Assembly: GCA_023954475.1 (NCBI GenBank)
Contig: JAMLHW010000008.1
Coordinates: 124,001-188,000, forward strand
Reading direction: 5' to 3'
Origin: Anaerolineae bacterium
Lineage (GTDB): Bacteria; Chloroflexota; Anaerolineae; Promineifilales; Promineifilaceae
DNA: 64,000 nucleotides
The notes under the pieces: model-generated
What the model was told of the DNA's origin: nothing
Database searches by the model: none
What the model saw: the letters and a program-made list of their open reading frames with translations, nothing else
Program-made: the position numbers and the translations under genes
In this document: one piece after another, positions 9,340 through 17,669 of the stretch
Numbering within the stretch: the stretch's first letter is position 1
Layout: each line of letters starts with the position of its first letter

Positions 9340-9624
9340 ATGGCAAAAGCAATTTGGAACGGGGCCATACTGGCTGAAAGCAATCAGACCGAAATGGTAG
9401 AAGGCAATCATTATTTTCCGCCCAATTCAATCAACCGTGCCTATTTTAAGGCAAGCAATAAGCACACCACATGCCCATGGAAAGGCGTTGCCAGTTACTA
9501 TGACATTGTTGTCGATGGCAAAACGAATGAAGGCGCTGCCTGGTATTATCCCACACCGTCGGCTGCTGCGAGCCAAATAAAGGATCATGTGGCGTTTTGG
9601 CGCGGAGTTCAGGTAGTAGATTGA
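9340..9624 (+). CDS. DUF427 family protein
   Basis: A 94-residue protein matching DUF427: AIWNGAILAES at the start, then EGNHYFPP, TTCPWKGVASYYDI and a C-terminal AAWYYPTPSAAASQI. Members are small beta-rich cytoplasmic proteins with no established reaction. The ATG follows CGAGAGGG at a suitable distance. It is the first of five closely spaced plus-strand genes. Confidence 0.85.
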   Translation: MAKAIWNGAILAESNQTEMVEGNHYFPPNSINRAYFKASNKHTTCPWKGVASYYDIVVDGKTNEGAAWYYPTPSAAASQIKDHVAFWRGVQVVD

Positions 9625-9723
9625 GTGCGGTGCCTTCTTCCCTGACCTATCTGGTGGCTGACTACCAGATTTTTAGCAGCAGAGTTTTTGCTTGCAGCCT
9701 GGAATCGTTGGCCCATTGAACCC

Positions 9724-10449
9724 ATGGAAAATTACGCATTACGTACTTATTGGGAACAGCCGTCATCTGTCCAGCATTGGAATCGCGATGTAGAAGCGCT
9801 TGATTTAGCTACCAGATTAGCTTGGGCAGACGTGCTGCGTCGCAATTTGAATTTGGGCCGGCGACATGCAAAAGTGCTTGATGTTGCGACGGGAACCGGA
9901 TTATTTGCGTTGATCTCGGCCGAATTGAACTGGCAAACGACAGCTGCTGACATCTCTGCTGCAATGTTACAGCAGGCAATGATTAATGCAGATAGTCGCG
10001 GCTATGCTATCGACTTTGTGCAGGCAGATGTGGTATCGCTTGATTTTGCCGACGGTGCGTTTGATGCGATTATCGGCCGATTTGCGCTCAGTTGCATGGA
10101 TCAACCCGTTACTGCACTGCGTGAATGGTATCGAGTGCTCAAACCGGGCGGGCGTCTGTTACTCGTTGAAGACGCCGCCGACACCAGCTCACATATCACA
10201 GACCCATTGATTCGTTGGCACTTTGGCGACACGCCCGCCTATGGCAAATTGTATCAGGAATTGGCCGTGCAGAACGGCGCTGACACGCCTGCGGTCGAAT
10301 TGACGAACCTAATTACCCGCGCCGGTTTCCATCTTCTTGTCGCCGGTCAGTTGAGCGGTCAATTACAGCAGCAACTTGAGTGGTTGCACTTCAAAATGCA
10401 GCGACCTTACCTCCTTGTCGTCGCTGAGAAACCCGAGCGCAGTAGTTAG
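9724..10449 (+). CDS. SAM-dependent methyltransferase, class I
   Basis: A Rossmann-fold methyltransferase: motif I VLDVATGTGLFAL near residue 50, acidic loop TAADISAAML, then the post-motif region VLKPGGRLLLVEDAAD near 145. It resembles the UbiE/Methyltransf_11 group, which methylates small molecules; the substrate is unknown. I use the ATG at 9724 (MENYALR) rather than a TTG 36 nt earlier. The next gene starts 2 nt after the stop, suggesting cotranscription. Confidence 0.85.
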   Translation: MENYALRTYWEQPSSVQHWNRDVEALDLATRLAWADVLRRNLNLGRRHAKVLDVATGTGLFALISAELNWQTTAADISAAMLQQAMINADSRGYAIDFVQADVVSLDFADGAFDAIIGRFALSCMDQPVTALREWYRVLKPGGRLLLVEDAADTSSHITDPLIRWHFGDTPAYGKLYQELAVQNGADTPAVELTNLITRAGFHLLVAGQLSGQLQQQLEWLHFKMQRPYLLVVAEKPERSS

Positions 10450-10451
10450 CG

Positions 10452-11363
10452 ATGGACTATTCAACCATCGAACTGCTGTATCGTACAAACCACGCGTCAA
10501 TCGATGATCTGTTACGCGGCACTATTGGCTTACTGGAAACGGTGTTCCCCAATCGCATTCGCGGTCACTTTTTGACAGGCAGCTATCGCCAAGCAACACA
10601 AACATCGGGCAGCGATATCGATCTGATTGTCGTTTTCAAAGGCGAATTTGCGGCCGATGAAGCCGATCAGGTCCGCGCTATTCGGCGCTACGCATCGATG
10701 ATCAGTCCGGTTCGTCTGGACATTGTGCCCACTTGTGAAGCCGGTTTGCGGCAGACCGGTTCCGTTGGCTTAAAGCGCACCGGTTTGCTGCTCTTTGGCG
10801 ACGATACGCGTGACCAGATTCCGTTGCAGCCTTTTGACAGCTACATACGCGATGTCATTCAAGGCGTCATTGGTTATCTGTGCGAGTTGCGCGGTGATCA
10901 GCCGTTGTTGCAAATGCCGCTTGCACCTCCAGACCCGGATGGTGAGTTTTTGGGCTACGAACGCTTTGGCATTTTCACCGGCTATGCTGTGCAACCAGGC
11001 TTGCGCACGTTGATCAACGCGGCTGCACTGGCCGCGACGGCATTAGTCGGCTTGCAAAGTGACGCAATGTGTGACTCAAAAAGCGGAGCTGTGGCTGCAT
11101 ATCAGCGTAGCGCCAATGATGAGTGGTCACAACTGGTCGAGACATTGTACACGCGTTGCAAAGGTGACTGGCACTATCAAATACCGAAAGATGCGGCAGA
11201 TCGCCACGCGTTACAAGCGCTATGCATCCAATTTAACGCATTTGAAAATTACGTGCTCAACACAGTGCGCCCATATATTTTGGTGCAACTGAACAGCGAC
11301 GATGTGTCTGCCAGACAATGGGCGGTAGATGTGCTGAAAACAGTTGGTTTTAATGAGGTGTAG
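10452..11363 (+). CDS. Nucleotidyltransferase-domain protein
   Basis: A pol-beta-type nucleotidyltransferase: GSYRQATQTSGSDIDLIVVF near residues 43-62 gives the G-S and the two catalytic acids of the S-D-I-D motif. About 200 helical residues follow, which may select the substrate. Aminoglycoside-type and protein-modifying enzymes share this layout, so the acceptor cannot be named. It sits between the methyltransferase (2-nt gap) and a small ankyrin protein (3-nt gap). Confidence 0.75.
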   Translation: MDYSTIELLYRTNHASIDDLLRGTIGLLETVFPNRIRGHFLTGSYRQATQTSGSDIDLIVVFKGEFAADEADQVRAIRRYASMISPVRLDIVPTCEAGLRQTGSVGLKRTGLLLFGDDTRDQIPLQPFDSYIRDVIQGVIGYLCELRGDQPLLQMPLAPPDPDGEFLGYERFGIFTGYAVQPGLRTLINAAALAATALVGLQSDAMCDSKSGAVAAYQRSANDEWSQLVETLYTRCKGDWHYQIPKDAADRHALQALCIQFNAFENYVLNTVRPYILVQLNSDDVSARQWAVDVLKTVGFNEV

Positions 11364-11366
11364 ATT

Positions 11367-11771
11367 ATGAGTGATCGCCCTGATCCTATTTCGGCCGAAA
11401 TCGTCAACAAATTCGTCATTGCAGCACACGGCAATCTCGATCTGGTCAGAAGTATGCTCGTCGAGCAGCCGTCACTGGCCAATGCTACCTGGGATTGGGG
11501 TGGCGGCGACTTTGAAAGCGCGTTAGGAGCTGCGGCACACACGGGCAGCCGCGCAATCGCCAACTTGTTGCTCGCCGGCGGCGCGCGTTTCGATCTGCCG
11601 TGTGCCGTCATGCTGGGTCAGGTAGATGTCGTGCGGGCGGTGCTAAACGACAATCCGGCACTGGTCAAGACGCCCGGTGCCCACGGCATTCCCCTGCGTA
11701 CGCACGCCCAAATTGGCGGAAACGACGAGATGTTGGCATTGATTGATTTCTTTCTGGCGCAAACTGCGTAG
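11367..11771 (+). CDS. Small ankyrin-repeat protein
   Basis: A 134-residue protein of helical repeats: AAHGNLDLVRSMLVEQPSL, then a GGDFESALGAAAHTGSRAIANLLLAGGA repeat, then GQVDVVRAVLNDNPAL. These match the ankyrin spacing, about three to four repeats. It has no signal peptide and is probably a cytoplasmic protein-binding module. A GAGGTG ribosome site lies before the ATG. Partner unknown. Confidence 0.75.
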   Translation: MSDRPDPISAEIVNKFVIAAHGNLDLVRSMLVEQPSLANATWDWGGGDFESALGAAAHTGSRAIANLLLAGGARFDLPCAVMLGQVDVVRAVLNDNPALVKTPGAHGIPLRTHAQIGGNDEMLALIDFFLAQTA

Positions 11772-11788
11772 GTAGCTGAGGAGTAGTT

Positions 11789-12211
11789 ATGTTGAATTCA
11801 GCAGACCCGGTTGTGATCGAACGTATTTTGGAACGCACGAAAACGATTGCCGTCGTCGGTTTTTCGTCAAATGTGTACAAGGCAGGTTACTACGTGTCTG
11901 AATACATGCAGCAGCAAGGTTATCGCATTATTCCTGTCAACCCGAATCTGACTAAGGGCCTGGGTGAGACTGCTTATCCCTCATTGCAGGCGATTCCGGA
12001 ACCAGTCGATCTCGTGCTGATTTTCCGTCGTCCCGCAGCTGTGCCACCGTTCGTTGACGCGGCGATTGAGATCGGTGCACCCGTCGTGTGGATGCAGTTG
12101 GGCATTGTGCATGAGGATTCGGCCGAAAAGGCGCACGCAGCCGGTCTCGATGTCGTCATGGACCGCTGTATCCTCGTCGAACACCGCCGTCGCGCAGCTT
12201 ACAGTGCCTGA
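11789..12211 (+). CDS. CoA-binding domain protein (YccU-like)
   Basis: A 140-residue single Rossmann domain of the CoA-binding family. It has KTIAVVGFSSNVYKAGYYV near residue 19, PVNPNLTKGLGETAYPSL near 51, and the ending GLDVVMDRCILVEHRR typical of YccU-type proteins. It probably binds CoA or a related nucleotide; no reaction is established. GAGGAG precedes the ATG. It ends the plus-strand run and is convergent with the alpha/beta hydrolase, 13 nt away. Confidence 0.88.
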   Translation: MLNSADPVVIERILERTKTIAVVGFSSNVYKAGYYVSEYMQQQGYRIIPVNPNLTKGLGETAYPSLQAIPEPVDLVLIFRRPAAVPPFVDAAIEIGAPVVWMQLGIVHEDSAEKAHAAGLDVVMDRCILVEHRRRAAYSA

Positions 12212-12224
12212 CAAATTAACACAA

Positions 12225-13058
12225 CTACAGTGACGAACTGAGAAAATTCAGGACAAGCTGGTTGAACTCGGCCGATTTTTCCATATTGGGATAATGTGCC
12301 GTACCTTCAAAGACAGCTAACTGTGCGCCAGGTACACGTTCTGCAACAGCGCGCATGGCGGCATTGACCGATTCTTCATCCAACGTGCCCAGAATTGCCA
12401 GTGTGGGCGTGTTGATGGTGTGTAATCGGCCGAATGCGGGCGGCTCCAATCCGACTTCCGTTCCCGCTTCTTCCGGCAGTGCCATCAGGTGTAAAAGCAT
12501 ATCGTACGCGCGTTGCCGGATGGTGGGATCACTTGTATCAGGCGCACGACCACGCCCGTCAAACCAATACTGCGTCAAAAGCTCCGCACACGCCGGCAGA
12601 TCACCGGCATCCCATGCTGCGCCGAGTTTGGTGTTGAAAGCCTTTTTGAAAGCCTTGTCGTCTGCGCTGTCTTCATACTCAAAGCCGCCCACTGCACCGC
12701 ACACGACGACGAGCGCTGCGATGCGTTCCGGGTAGCGCAAGGCGAAATTGAGCGCCGTGCCGCCGCTGAAGGAGCAGCCGATGATTGCGGCCTTTTCGAT
12801 TCCCAGATAGTCGAGCATGGCACGCACGTCGTCATAGTAGCTGAACGGCGTGGCGGGATACGATGTCAGACCGCTGCCGCGTTGATCAAAGCGCACGACG
12901 CGATGATTGGCGCTAAATGCCGCCATTTGATCGTCCCAAAAGCGCAAATCGGACACGCCGGAATGCAGCAGCACAATGGCGTTTCCATTGCCGCTGTCCT
13001 GATAATGAATTGTCGTGCCGTTGAGTTCGGCGAACTCATAAGTTGGAATGCTCATCAT
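12225..13058 (-). CDS. Alpha/beta-fold hydrolase
   Basis: A 277-residue alpha/beta hydrolase. The oxyanion-side motif HSGVSD is near residue 32 and the nucleophile elbow GCSFSGG near 94. The acid probably lies in LGTLDEESV, and the catalytic His in GTAHYPNMEK near 255. It resembles the esterase/lactonase branch; the substrate is not readable. Two adjacent ATGs could start it, and AGAGGA lies just upstream. It follows the MFS gene on the same strand after 33 nt. Confidence 0.85.
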   Translation of the reverse strand: MMSIPTYEFAELNGTTIHYQDSGNGNAIVLLHSGVSDLRFWDDQMAAFSANHRVVRFDQRGSGLTSYPATPFSYYDDVRAMLDYLGIEKAAIIGCSFSGGTALNFALRYPERIAALVVVCGAVGGFEYEDSADDKAFKKAFNTKLGAAWDAGDLPACAELLTQYWFDGRGRAPDTSDPTIRQRAYDMLLHLMALPEEAGTEVGLEPPAFGRLHTINTPTLAILGTLDEESVNAAMRAVAERVPGAQLAVFEGTAHYPNMEKSAEFNQLVLNFLSSSL

Positions 13059-13091
13059 GGTTCCTCTTGGATTTCAAGTGTCCCGTTTTCG

Positions 13092-14363
13092 TTATCGTTT
13101 GGTAGTGAGCGTGACGGGATCAGATTCGGCCGATACCTCATCGCGCCTGACTGTCATCCGGTACGCCCTGCGGTAGAGTAGCAGAGTTGGCAAAAGCAGC
13201 AAACCGACGCCGATCATCGCGAACCGCAAGCCCAACATATTGGCGAATATACCAATCAGAATACCGCCCACAATTTGCCCGATTGCATCGATTTGGCCCA
13301 GCATTGACAACACGGTGGCGCGGGCTTGCGTCGTTAACTCCTTGTTGATCCAGGCTCCGAAAATCGTCTGATTAGCGCCACGAAAAACACCATTGAGCAT
13401 GATCAGGGTTGCCGCCACCACAAAGTTCTGCGCCATACCAAACAGAACGATGGCACCGATGACCAGAGTATTGAGGACGAATTGCACGCGAATGGCCGCT
13501 GTTTGTGACTCTGCGTTAATGCGTCGCCGGATGAATTCTGTCGCTACCAGACCGGCTAGCAGTCCGGCGACAGCGATGACAGCAAACCAGAAAACAGTAT
13601 CCGTCGCGCCGAATGTGGGAAACGTGATATTTTCCAGCATTTGGGCTTCCCACAAGCGATCCCGCCCTTCGCTCGCGAAGCCGAAAAACAGGGTGATGCC
13701 GACGACGACCACGAGAAGAGCGTTACCGCGTACAACGCCGACGCCATCGCGGAAGGTCGCTGTCATCTTGCCCCACGTCGTGCGTTCGCTGCTGGGAACC
13801 GGCTTGAAGCCGCTTTCCGGCATGAACAGCGTCAGAAACAGGGCGAGACCGACGATGCCGATGCCGCCGATCAGAATGGGCAAATGCAATCCGCCGCGTG
13901 CCAACAGTACCGCTGCGCCGATGGCGAATAATGCACCCATTCGGCCGAATTGACTCGTTCGCAGATAAACCGCCGTCAACCCGTCTACGCCCCGTTCATC
14001 TGCCAGCCACGCGTCGAGCGCACCGCTGATAAACGTATAGCCAAAGCCCCACACCACTTGGGCCAGCAGCACCGGCAAAAAGATCGGCACGGACGCTTCC
14101 AGAATAAAGCCCGCGCCGATCAACGTGTAGCCGATGATGACCGACAGACGGCGACTGACGAGATCGGCGACGATGCCGGTTGGAATCTCGAAAATAAAGG
14201 TTGTAATCTCCAGCGCCGTGCCCAGCAGAATCAACTGCAAGGGATTCAGCCCCACCGTTTCCACGCGATAGATGGCGCTGATGAACGCCATCAATGTGAA
14301 GCAAAAGCTGAATGTAGCTGAAATGATCAGGAAGATGGTTTCGGCCGAAAAACGGCGGCGCAT
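13092..14363 (-). CDS. MFS transporter
   Basis: About 12 hydrophobic helices over 423 residues, with the MFS-like loop FEIPTGIVADLVSRRLSVIIG after helix 2 near residue 55. It is a secondary transporter in the cytoplasmic membrane, probably an exporter, with unknown substrate. Its ATG directly follows the stop of the RIO-type kinase gene (TAGATG), so the two are almost certainly cotranscribed. Confidence 0.88.
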   Translation of the reverse strand: MRRRFSAETIFLIISATFSFCFTLMAFISAIYRVETVGLNPLQLILLGTALEITTFIFEIPTGIVADLVSRRLSVIIGYTLIGAGFILEASVPIFLPVLLAQVVWGFGYTFISGALDAWLADERGVDGLTAVYLRTSQFGRMGALFAIGAAVLLARGGLHLPILIGGIGIVGLALFLTLFMPESGFKPVPSSERTTWGKMTATFRDGVGVVRGNALLVVVVGITLFFGFASEGRDRLWEAQMLENITFPTFGATDTVFWFAVIAVAGLLAGLVATEFIRRRINAESQTAAIRVQFVLNTLVIGAIVLFGMAQNFVVAATLIMLNGVFRGANQTIFGAWINKELTTQARATVLSMLGQIDAIGQIVGGILIGIFANMLGLRFAMIGVGLLLLPTLLLYRRAYRMTVRRDEVSAESDPVTLTTKR

Positions 14364-15371
14364 CTACTCAGATACCTCAATTTCGAATCGCGATTCATCC
14401 GCCAGCCGGTCATCTTGTCGCTGACTGAAATGCCGCTGCCATAAGTCATGCGTGAATACGCGGGCATCGACATGCATGCGCTGCCGGGCAAAGTAGTCAC
14501 AGACGCGCTGCACGTCGCGCAGCAGCAGGTTGTAAGCGTCTCGATTGCGCGTTGGATTGATCACTTGCGGGAAATCGATGACAGTTACATCTTCATGCCA
14601 GTACAGCACATTGAATGCAGACAAATCGCCGTGTATCCAGCCTTTCGTCAGCATCAATTCGATGTTGAAAAGCAATTTTTCCAACAGGCGTTTGGCATGA
14701 CGCTTTTCCAGACGCACGCTTTGCAGGGTCGGTGCGGCCATCGTGGCATCGCCGACATATTCCATCAAAATCGCGTTGTCACCTACTTCATAGGGTTGCG
14801 GTACGGCGGCACCTGCTTCCCAAAGCTCGCTCATGGCGACAAATTCATGCACCAGCCACGAAGTATGCTGGATGTTGATGCCGAAACCGGACTTTTTGGC
14901 AAGTGCCCTTAGCTCACGTGAATCGCGCACTTCGTTGCCGTCGTTGTCCAGAATTGTGCGTCCCTGACGGTAGACGGCGTCGTTGCGGATGGTGCGGAAC
15001 TTGCGCGGGCGGTACACTTTTGCAGCGAGTAAATCGCTGCTGCTGCCGACGCCGGCTTTGCAGCAGTAGACGTTTGCTTCCTTGCCGCCTTTGACCAGCA
15101 TCAGTACATCGCTAATCAACTCTTCCGTGTAGAATGGGCGCACCGCTTCGAGCAGGAAGGTTTCTTCGTGTAGCGATGGTGTATAAGTGGTTTCAAAACC
15201 ACCTTCGAGACCAATGGTCTCTGCAATTTCGGCAATAATGTCGTCTTCACTCTTCTTAGCGACATGGTGTGCTACTTTTTTGCGCTTGCGTCGGCTGCGC
15301 CGGTCGTTGGGACGCGTGTATTGCTCTTGATAGTCGCTGTAACGTTCGTAATAGTCGTATTTATCGTTCAA
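14364..15371 (-). CDS. RIO1-type atypical serine/threonine protein kinase
   Basis: A RIO-family kinase: an N-terminal tail with a basic run (RRSRRKRKK), the glycine-rich loop VKGGKEANVYCC, AAKVYRP holding the ATP lysine, hinge ILMEYVG, catalytic loop IHGDLSAFNVLY and metal-binding VIDFPQVIN. Archaeal and eukaryotic RIO proteins act in ribosome maturation; the role of bacterial ones is poorly known. I prefer TTG at 15371 because AGAGGAAG lies upstream; an ATG at 15413 lacks a ribosome site. It is coupled to the MFS gene and lies downstream of the short peptide gene and terminator at 15,472-15,604. Confidence 0.88.
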   Translation of the reverse strand: MNDKYDYYERYSDYQEQYTRPNDRRSRRKRKKVAHHVAKKSEDDIIAEIAETIGLEGGFETTYTPSLHEETFLLEAVRPFYTEELISDVLMLVKGGKEANVYCCKAGVGSSSDLLAAKVYRPRKFRTIRNDAVYRQGRTILDNDGNEVRDSRELRALAKKSGFGINIQHTSWLVHEFVAMSELWEAGAAVPQPYEVGDNAILMEYVGDATMAAPTLQSVRLEKRHAKRLLEKLLFNIELMLTKGWIHGDLSAFNVLYWHEDVTVIDFPQVINPTRNRDAYNLLLRDVQRVCDYFARQRMHVDARVFTHDLWQRHFSQRQDDRLADESRFEIEVSE

Positions 15372-15471
15372 GTTCGTCTTCCTCTGACAATCGTAAAACA
15401 GGGTTGGATGCACTGAAAGAATGTGGCTGTTTGATTGCAGGGAAGACGGAGAATCGGCCGAATCCGGGCAA

Positions 15472-15501
15472 CAAAAAAGCCACGAGCGGGCGCCCGTGGC
15501 T
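15472..15501 (-). terminator. Intrinsic terminator or attenuator before the RIO kinase gene
   Basis: On the minus strand AGCCACG and CGTGGCT (15478-15484 and 15495-15501 on the plus strand) form a 7-bp stem followed by TTTTTTGTTG. It lies just after the 22-codon frame and about 100 nt before the kinase start, so it could act as a leader attenuator. Confidence 0.75.
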
Positions 15502-15535
15502 TTGTGACAAAAGGTGATCGGCTAACTACATTGAA

Positions 15536-15604
15536 TTAGCTGGAGTTGGCACAACGGCAGGGGACACCCAAAGGGCAGGTAAAGCGTATTTCTTTAACTT
15601 GCAT
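15536..15604 (-). CDS. Short cysteine-rich peptide (22 residues), possible leader peptide
   Basis: A 22-codon frame starts at the ATG at 15604 and ends in TAA at 15536. The peptide contains the cluster CPLGVPCRC. A very strong ribosome site, AACGGAGGTAC, sits 9 nt before the ATG. A consensus-like promoter lies 37 nt further up and an intrinsic terminator 35 nt after the stop, so the whole looks like an independent short transcript. It may be a regulatory leader peptide for the kinase-transporter genes downstream, or a free small peptide. No family was recognised. Confidence 0.5.
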   Translation of the reverse strand: MQVKEIRFTCPLGVPCRCANSS

Positions 15605-15640
15605 GCTCTAAGTACCTCCGTTGCGTTAAGATTCAAGAAC

Positions 15641-15669
15641 AGTTTAGCAGAACGACGCGCATTCGTCAA
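15641..15669 (-). promoter_or_regulatory. Sigma-70-like promoter for the short peptide transcript
   Basis: On the minus strand, TTGACG (15664-15669) and TAAACT (15641-15646) are exactly 17 bp apart. The promoter lies just beyond the stop codon of the flavodoxin-pentapeptide gene and points at the 22-codon frame. Confidence 0.65.
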
Positions 15670-15710
15670 TTTCTTGGCAATGTCTCCGTGATTGGAAAAT
15701 GTCGCTGTCA

Positions 15711-16811
15711 CTAGCCGTAGTGCTTGCGGACATAGATGCAGCCGGCTTTTTCGGCCGAAAACCCATGCGGCCAAACCGTCTCTTCATTGTAATATGCACC
15801 GTCCAGATTGGCGTCTGTGAGATTGGCCCAGCGCAAATTGGCCCAGCTTAGATTGGCTTCAGCCAGATCAGAGCCACCTAAATTGGCACCGCTCAAATCG
15901 GCCCAGTTGAAATCGGCATTAATGAGATTGACGTTTTGCATACTTGCCTGGCGCAGTAGTGCGCCGTTGAAAATCGCGTTTTCGCAGTTTGCACCGCTCA
16001 AATTGGCGTCAGTCAGGTCCGCGCCGAGCAGATTGGTGGCTTTCAGCGTTGCGCCGCCCAAATCGCTGCCGCGCAAGTCAGCCCAATACAAGCCCGCTTC
16101 TGATAAATCTGATTCACGCATGTCGGCTTCACCGAGGTCGGCTTTGCGCAGGTCGGCGTGCGCCATGTTGCTCTTGACGAAGCGGGCGCGGTGCAGCTTG
16201 GCTTCGCGCATGTCGGCATAGGAAAGATCGACGCCAGACATGTCGGTTTCGTTGAGCATGGCACCCGCCAATGTCACGCCTTTGGGTTTGATTTCCGGTT
16301 CCGGTTGCGGGGATTCGCCGACGAGAATCGGCCGAATTTCGCGTGCCCACGCCTCAATTGCATCAAAATCGCGGAAATCTGATTCCGGCTCCTGGTCGGC
16401 AAAAATCTTCACGCGATGATTGGGATCGAGCGATCCGGCGAACATGCCAATGCTCACGGGCTCCACGGCCGGTGCCAGGCTGCGAATAGGTGCCAGGTAC
16501 GCCTCTACTTTGCGGCGGTTGTCGTCCGTATCGTGTACCATGGTCAGACATGTCGTGTAGTAAGCGACGGGTATGGCAGTCAGTGCCTCTTCATTGCGTT
16601 CGATCAGACGGATGGCATCCGCCAACCAGCGCCCCACCCGAATCGAACTGCCGATGATAGCGGCAGTATACCCTTCCAGACTTTCTACTTTGCGGGCGGG
16701 TTGCACCGTTGCGTTTGCGCCGTTGCGTTGCAACTCCAGCGCAATTGCTTCGGCAACTTCCTGTGTTGAGCCGCTTATGCTGGCATAGGCGACGAGAATG
16801 TGATCACTCAT
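15711..16811 (-). CDS. Flavodoxin-like domain fused to pentapeptide repeats
   Basis: Residues 1-160 form a flavodoxin-type domain of the HemG/protoporphyrinogen-oxidase-like group: ILVAYASISGSTQEVA is the FMN phosphate loop, then AAIIGSSIRVGRW. A short Pro-rich link leads to about 30 pentapeptide units (A-D/N-L-X-X pattern, residues about 180-350), which fold as a right-handed helix. The first domain suggests FMN-dependent redox work; the second suggests docking. I do not know a characterised protein of this combination. No signal peptide. Transcribed alone. Confidence 0.85.
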   Translation of the reverse strand: MSDHILVAYASISGSTQEVAEAIALELQRNGANATVQPARKVESLEGYTAAIIGSSIRVGRWLADAIRLIERNEEALTAIPVAYYTTCLTMVHDTDDNRRKVEAYLAPIRSLAPAVEPVSIGMFAGSLDPNHRVKIFADQEPESDFRDFDAIEAWAREIRPILVGESPQPEPEIKPKGVTLAGAMLNETDMSGVDLSYADMREAKLHRARFVKSNMAHADLRKADLGEADMRESDLSEAGLYWADLRGSDLGGATLKATNLLGADLTDANLSGANCENAIFNGALLRQASMQNVNLINADFNWADLSGANLGGSDLAEANLSWANLRWANLTDANLDGAYYNEETVWPHGFSAEKAGCIYVRKHYG

Positions 16812-16913
16812 ATTATTCCTTTAGACGTAACGCATCAGATTTCGCAGAGAAATCGGATGTCTGGTGTGTATTGCATCACTAGTTTAACATGGTTCTATTG
16901 GCTGCTGCAAAGC

Positions 16914-16946
16914 AAAAAAGCCGGCTATTGCAACAATGCCGGCTTT
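16914..16946 (-). terminator. Intrinsic terminator after the membrane-anchored protein gene
   Basis: AAAGCCGGC (16917-16925) pairs perfectly with GCCGGCTTT (16938-16946). On the minus strand a T run follows. It serves the gene ending at 16969. Confidence 0.85.
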
Positions 16947-16968
16947 CAGGAAGTGGAGGACGCGGGGC

Positions 16969-17520
16969 TTACGTCGTCCTCCGCGTTGTGCGATGCACAA
17001 GAAACAGCGCTCCGACAAGCAAGATGCCAACGGTCACGGCCAGCACCCCAACCGGCACTGTTTGCAGTGAGAATCCGCCAGTGACAATCGCAGGGCTGAC
17101 GGTAACAGGCTTTGTATTCGGCCGAACGTTAAGTGTGTCCGGCGTTAATTCACCGGCTAGCGGCGTTGCTTCAATAGTCCATTCCCATTCGCCGGCATTG
17201 GGAATGGTCACTTCAGCCATAAACCGTCCGACTTCTTTCATCGGCTGGCCTGTAAACTGTAGTTCCTCGCCTGTAGCTCTGTTGACCAGCGTGACGGTTG
17301 GTTGCAACGGCAACGCTTTGCCGTTGTCCCAACCGGACAGTTTATGGACGGGTGTTTGGCCGTGCTGCCAGATAGTGAATTCGATCGGTGTGACTGTGTC
17401 GGCTTCTACATCCTTTGGCAGTGTGTGTAATTCGATAGTTGCCCAGCCGCCGGCTGCTACAGGTAAGGTGATGAGCAGCATAATAGCCAGTGTAGTGAGT
17501 GCGAATGCTATTCGTTTCAT
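16969..17520 (-). CDS. Secreted, membrane-anchored beta-sandwich protein, function unknown
   Basis: A 183-residue protein with a signal peptide (MKRIAFALTTLAIMLLITLP) and a predicted beta-rich domain (TPIEFTIWQHGQTPV, GEWEWTIEATP). A C-terminal transmembrane helix (VGVLAVTVGILLVGALFLV) ends in a basic tail. The layout recalls YtkA/FixH-like extracellular domains, but I cannot assign a family. The ATG at 17520 has AAGGAGAG upstream; the longer frame to 17568 has no such support. Confidence 0.7.
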   Translation of the reverse strand: MKRIAFALTTLAIMLLITLPVAAGGWATIELHTLPKDVEADTVTPIEFTIWQHGQTPVHKLSGWDNGKALPLQPTVTLVNRATGEELQFTGQPMKEVGRFMAEVTIPNAGEWEWTIEATPLAGELTPDTLNVRPNTKPVTVSPAIVTGGFSLQTVPVGVLAVTVGILLVGALFLVHRTTRRTT

Positions 17521-17669
17521 CGTTGTTCTCTCCTTCGATTTCGGGTTGATCTTCTGGACAGAATACACCGCTGCGCTGTCAGAGGTTCCATTTTGCTGTG
17601 ATATCAGGCGAAGTTAAACGCCAGGTGTTTCGTGTTCACTGTCTTCGGACTGCTTGTGCGAGCATATCG

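Noticed and set aside
15526-15774. 82-codon minus-strand frame over the end of the flavodoxin-pentapeptide gene
   Set aside because: It overlaps a real gene in another frame, has no ribosome site and no recognisable protein. The 22-codon frame inside the same region is better supported.
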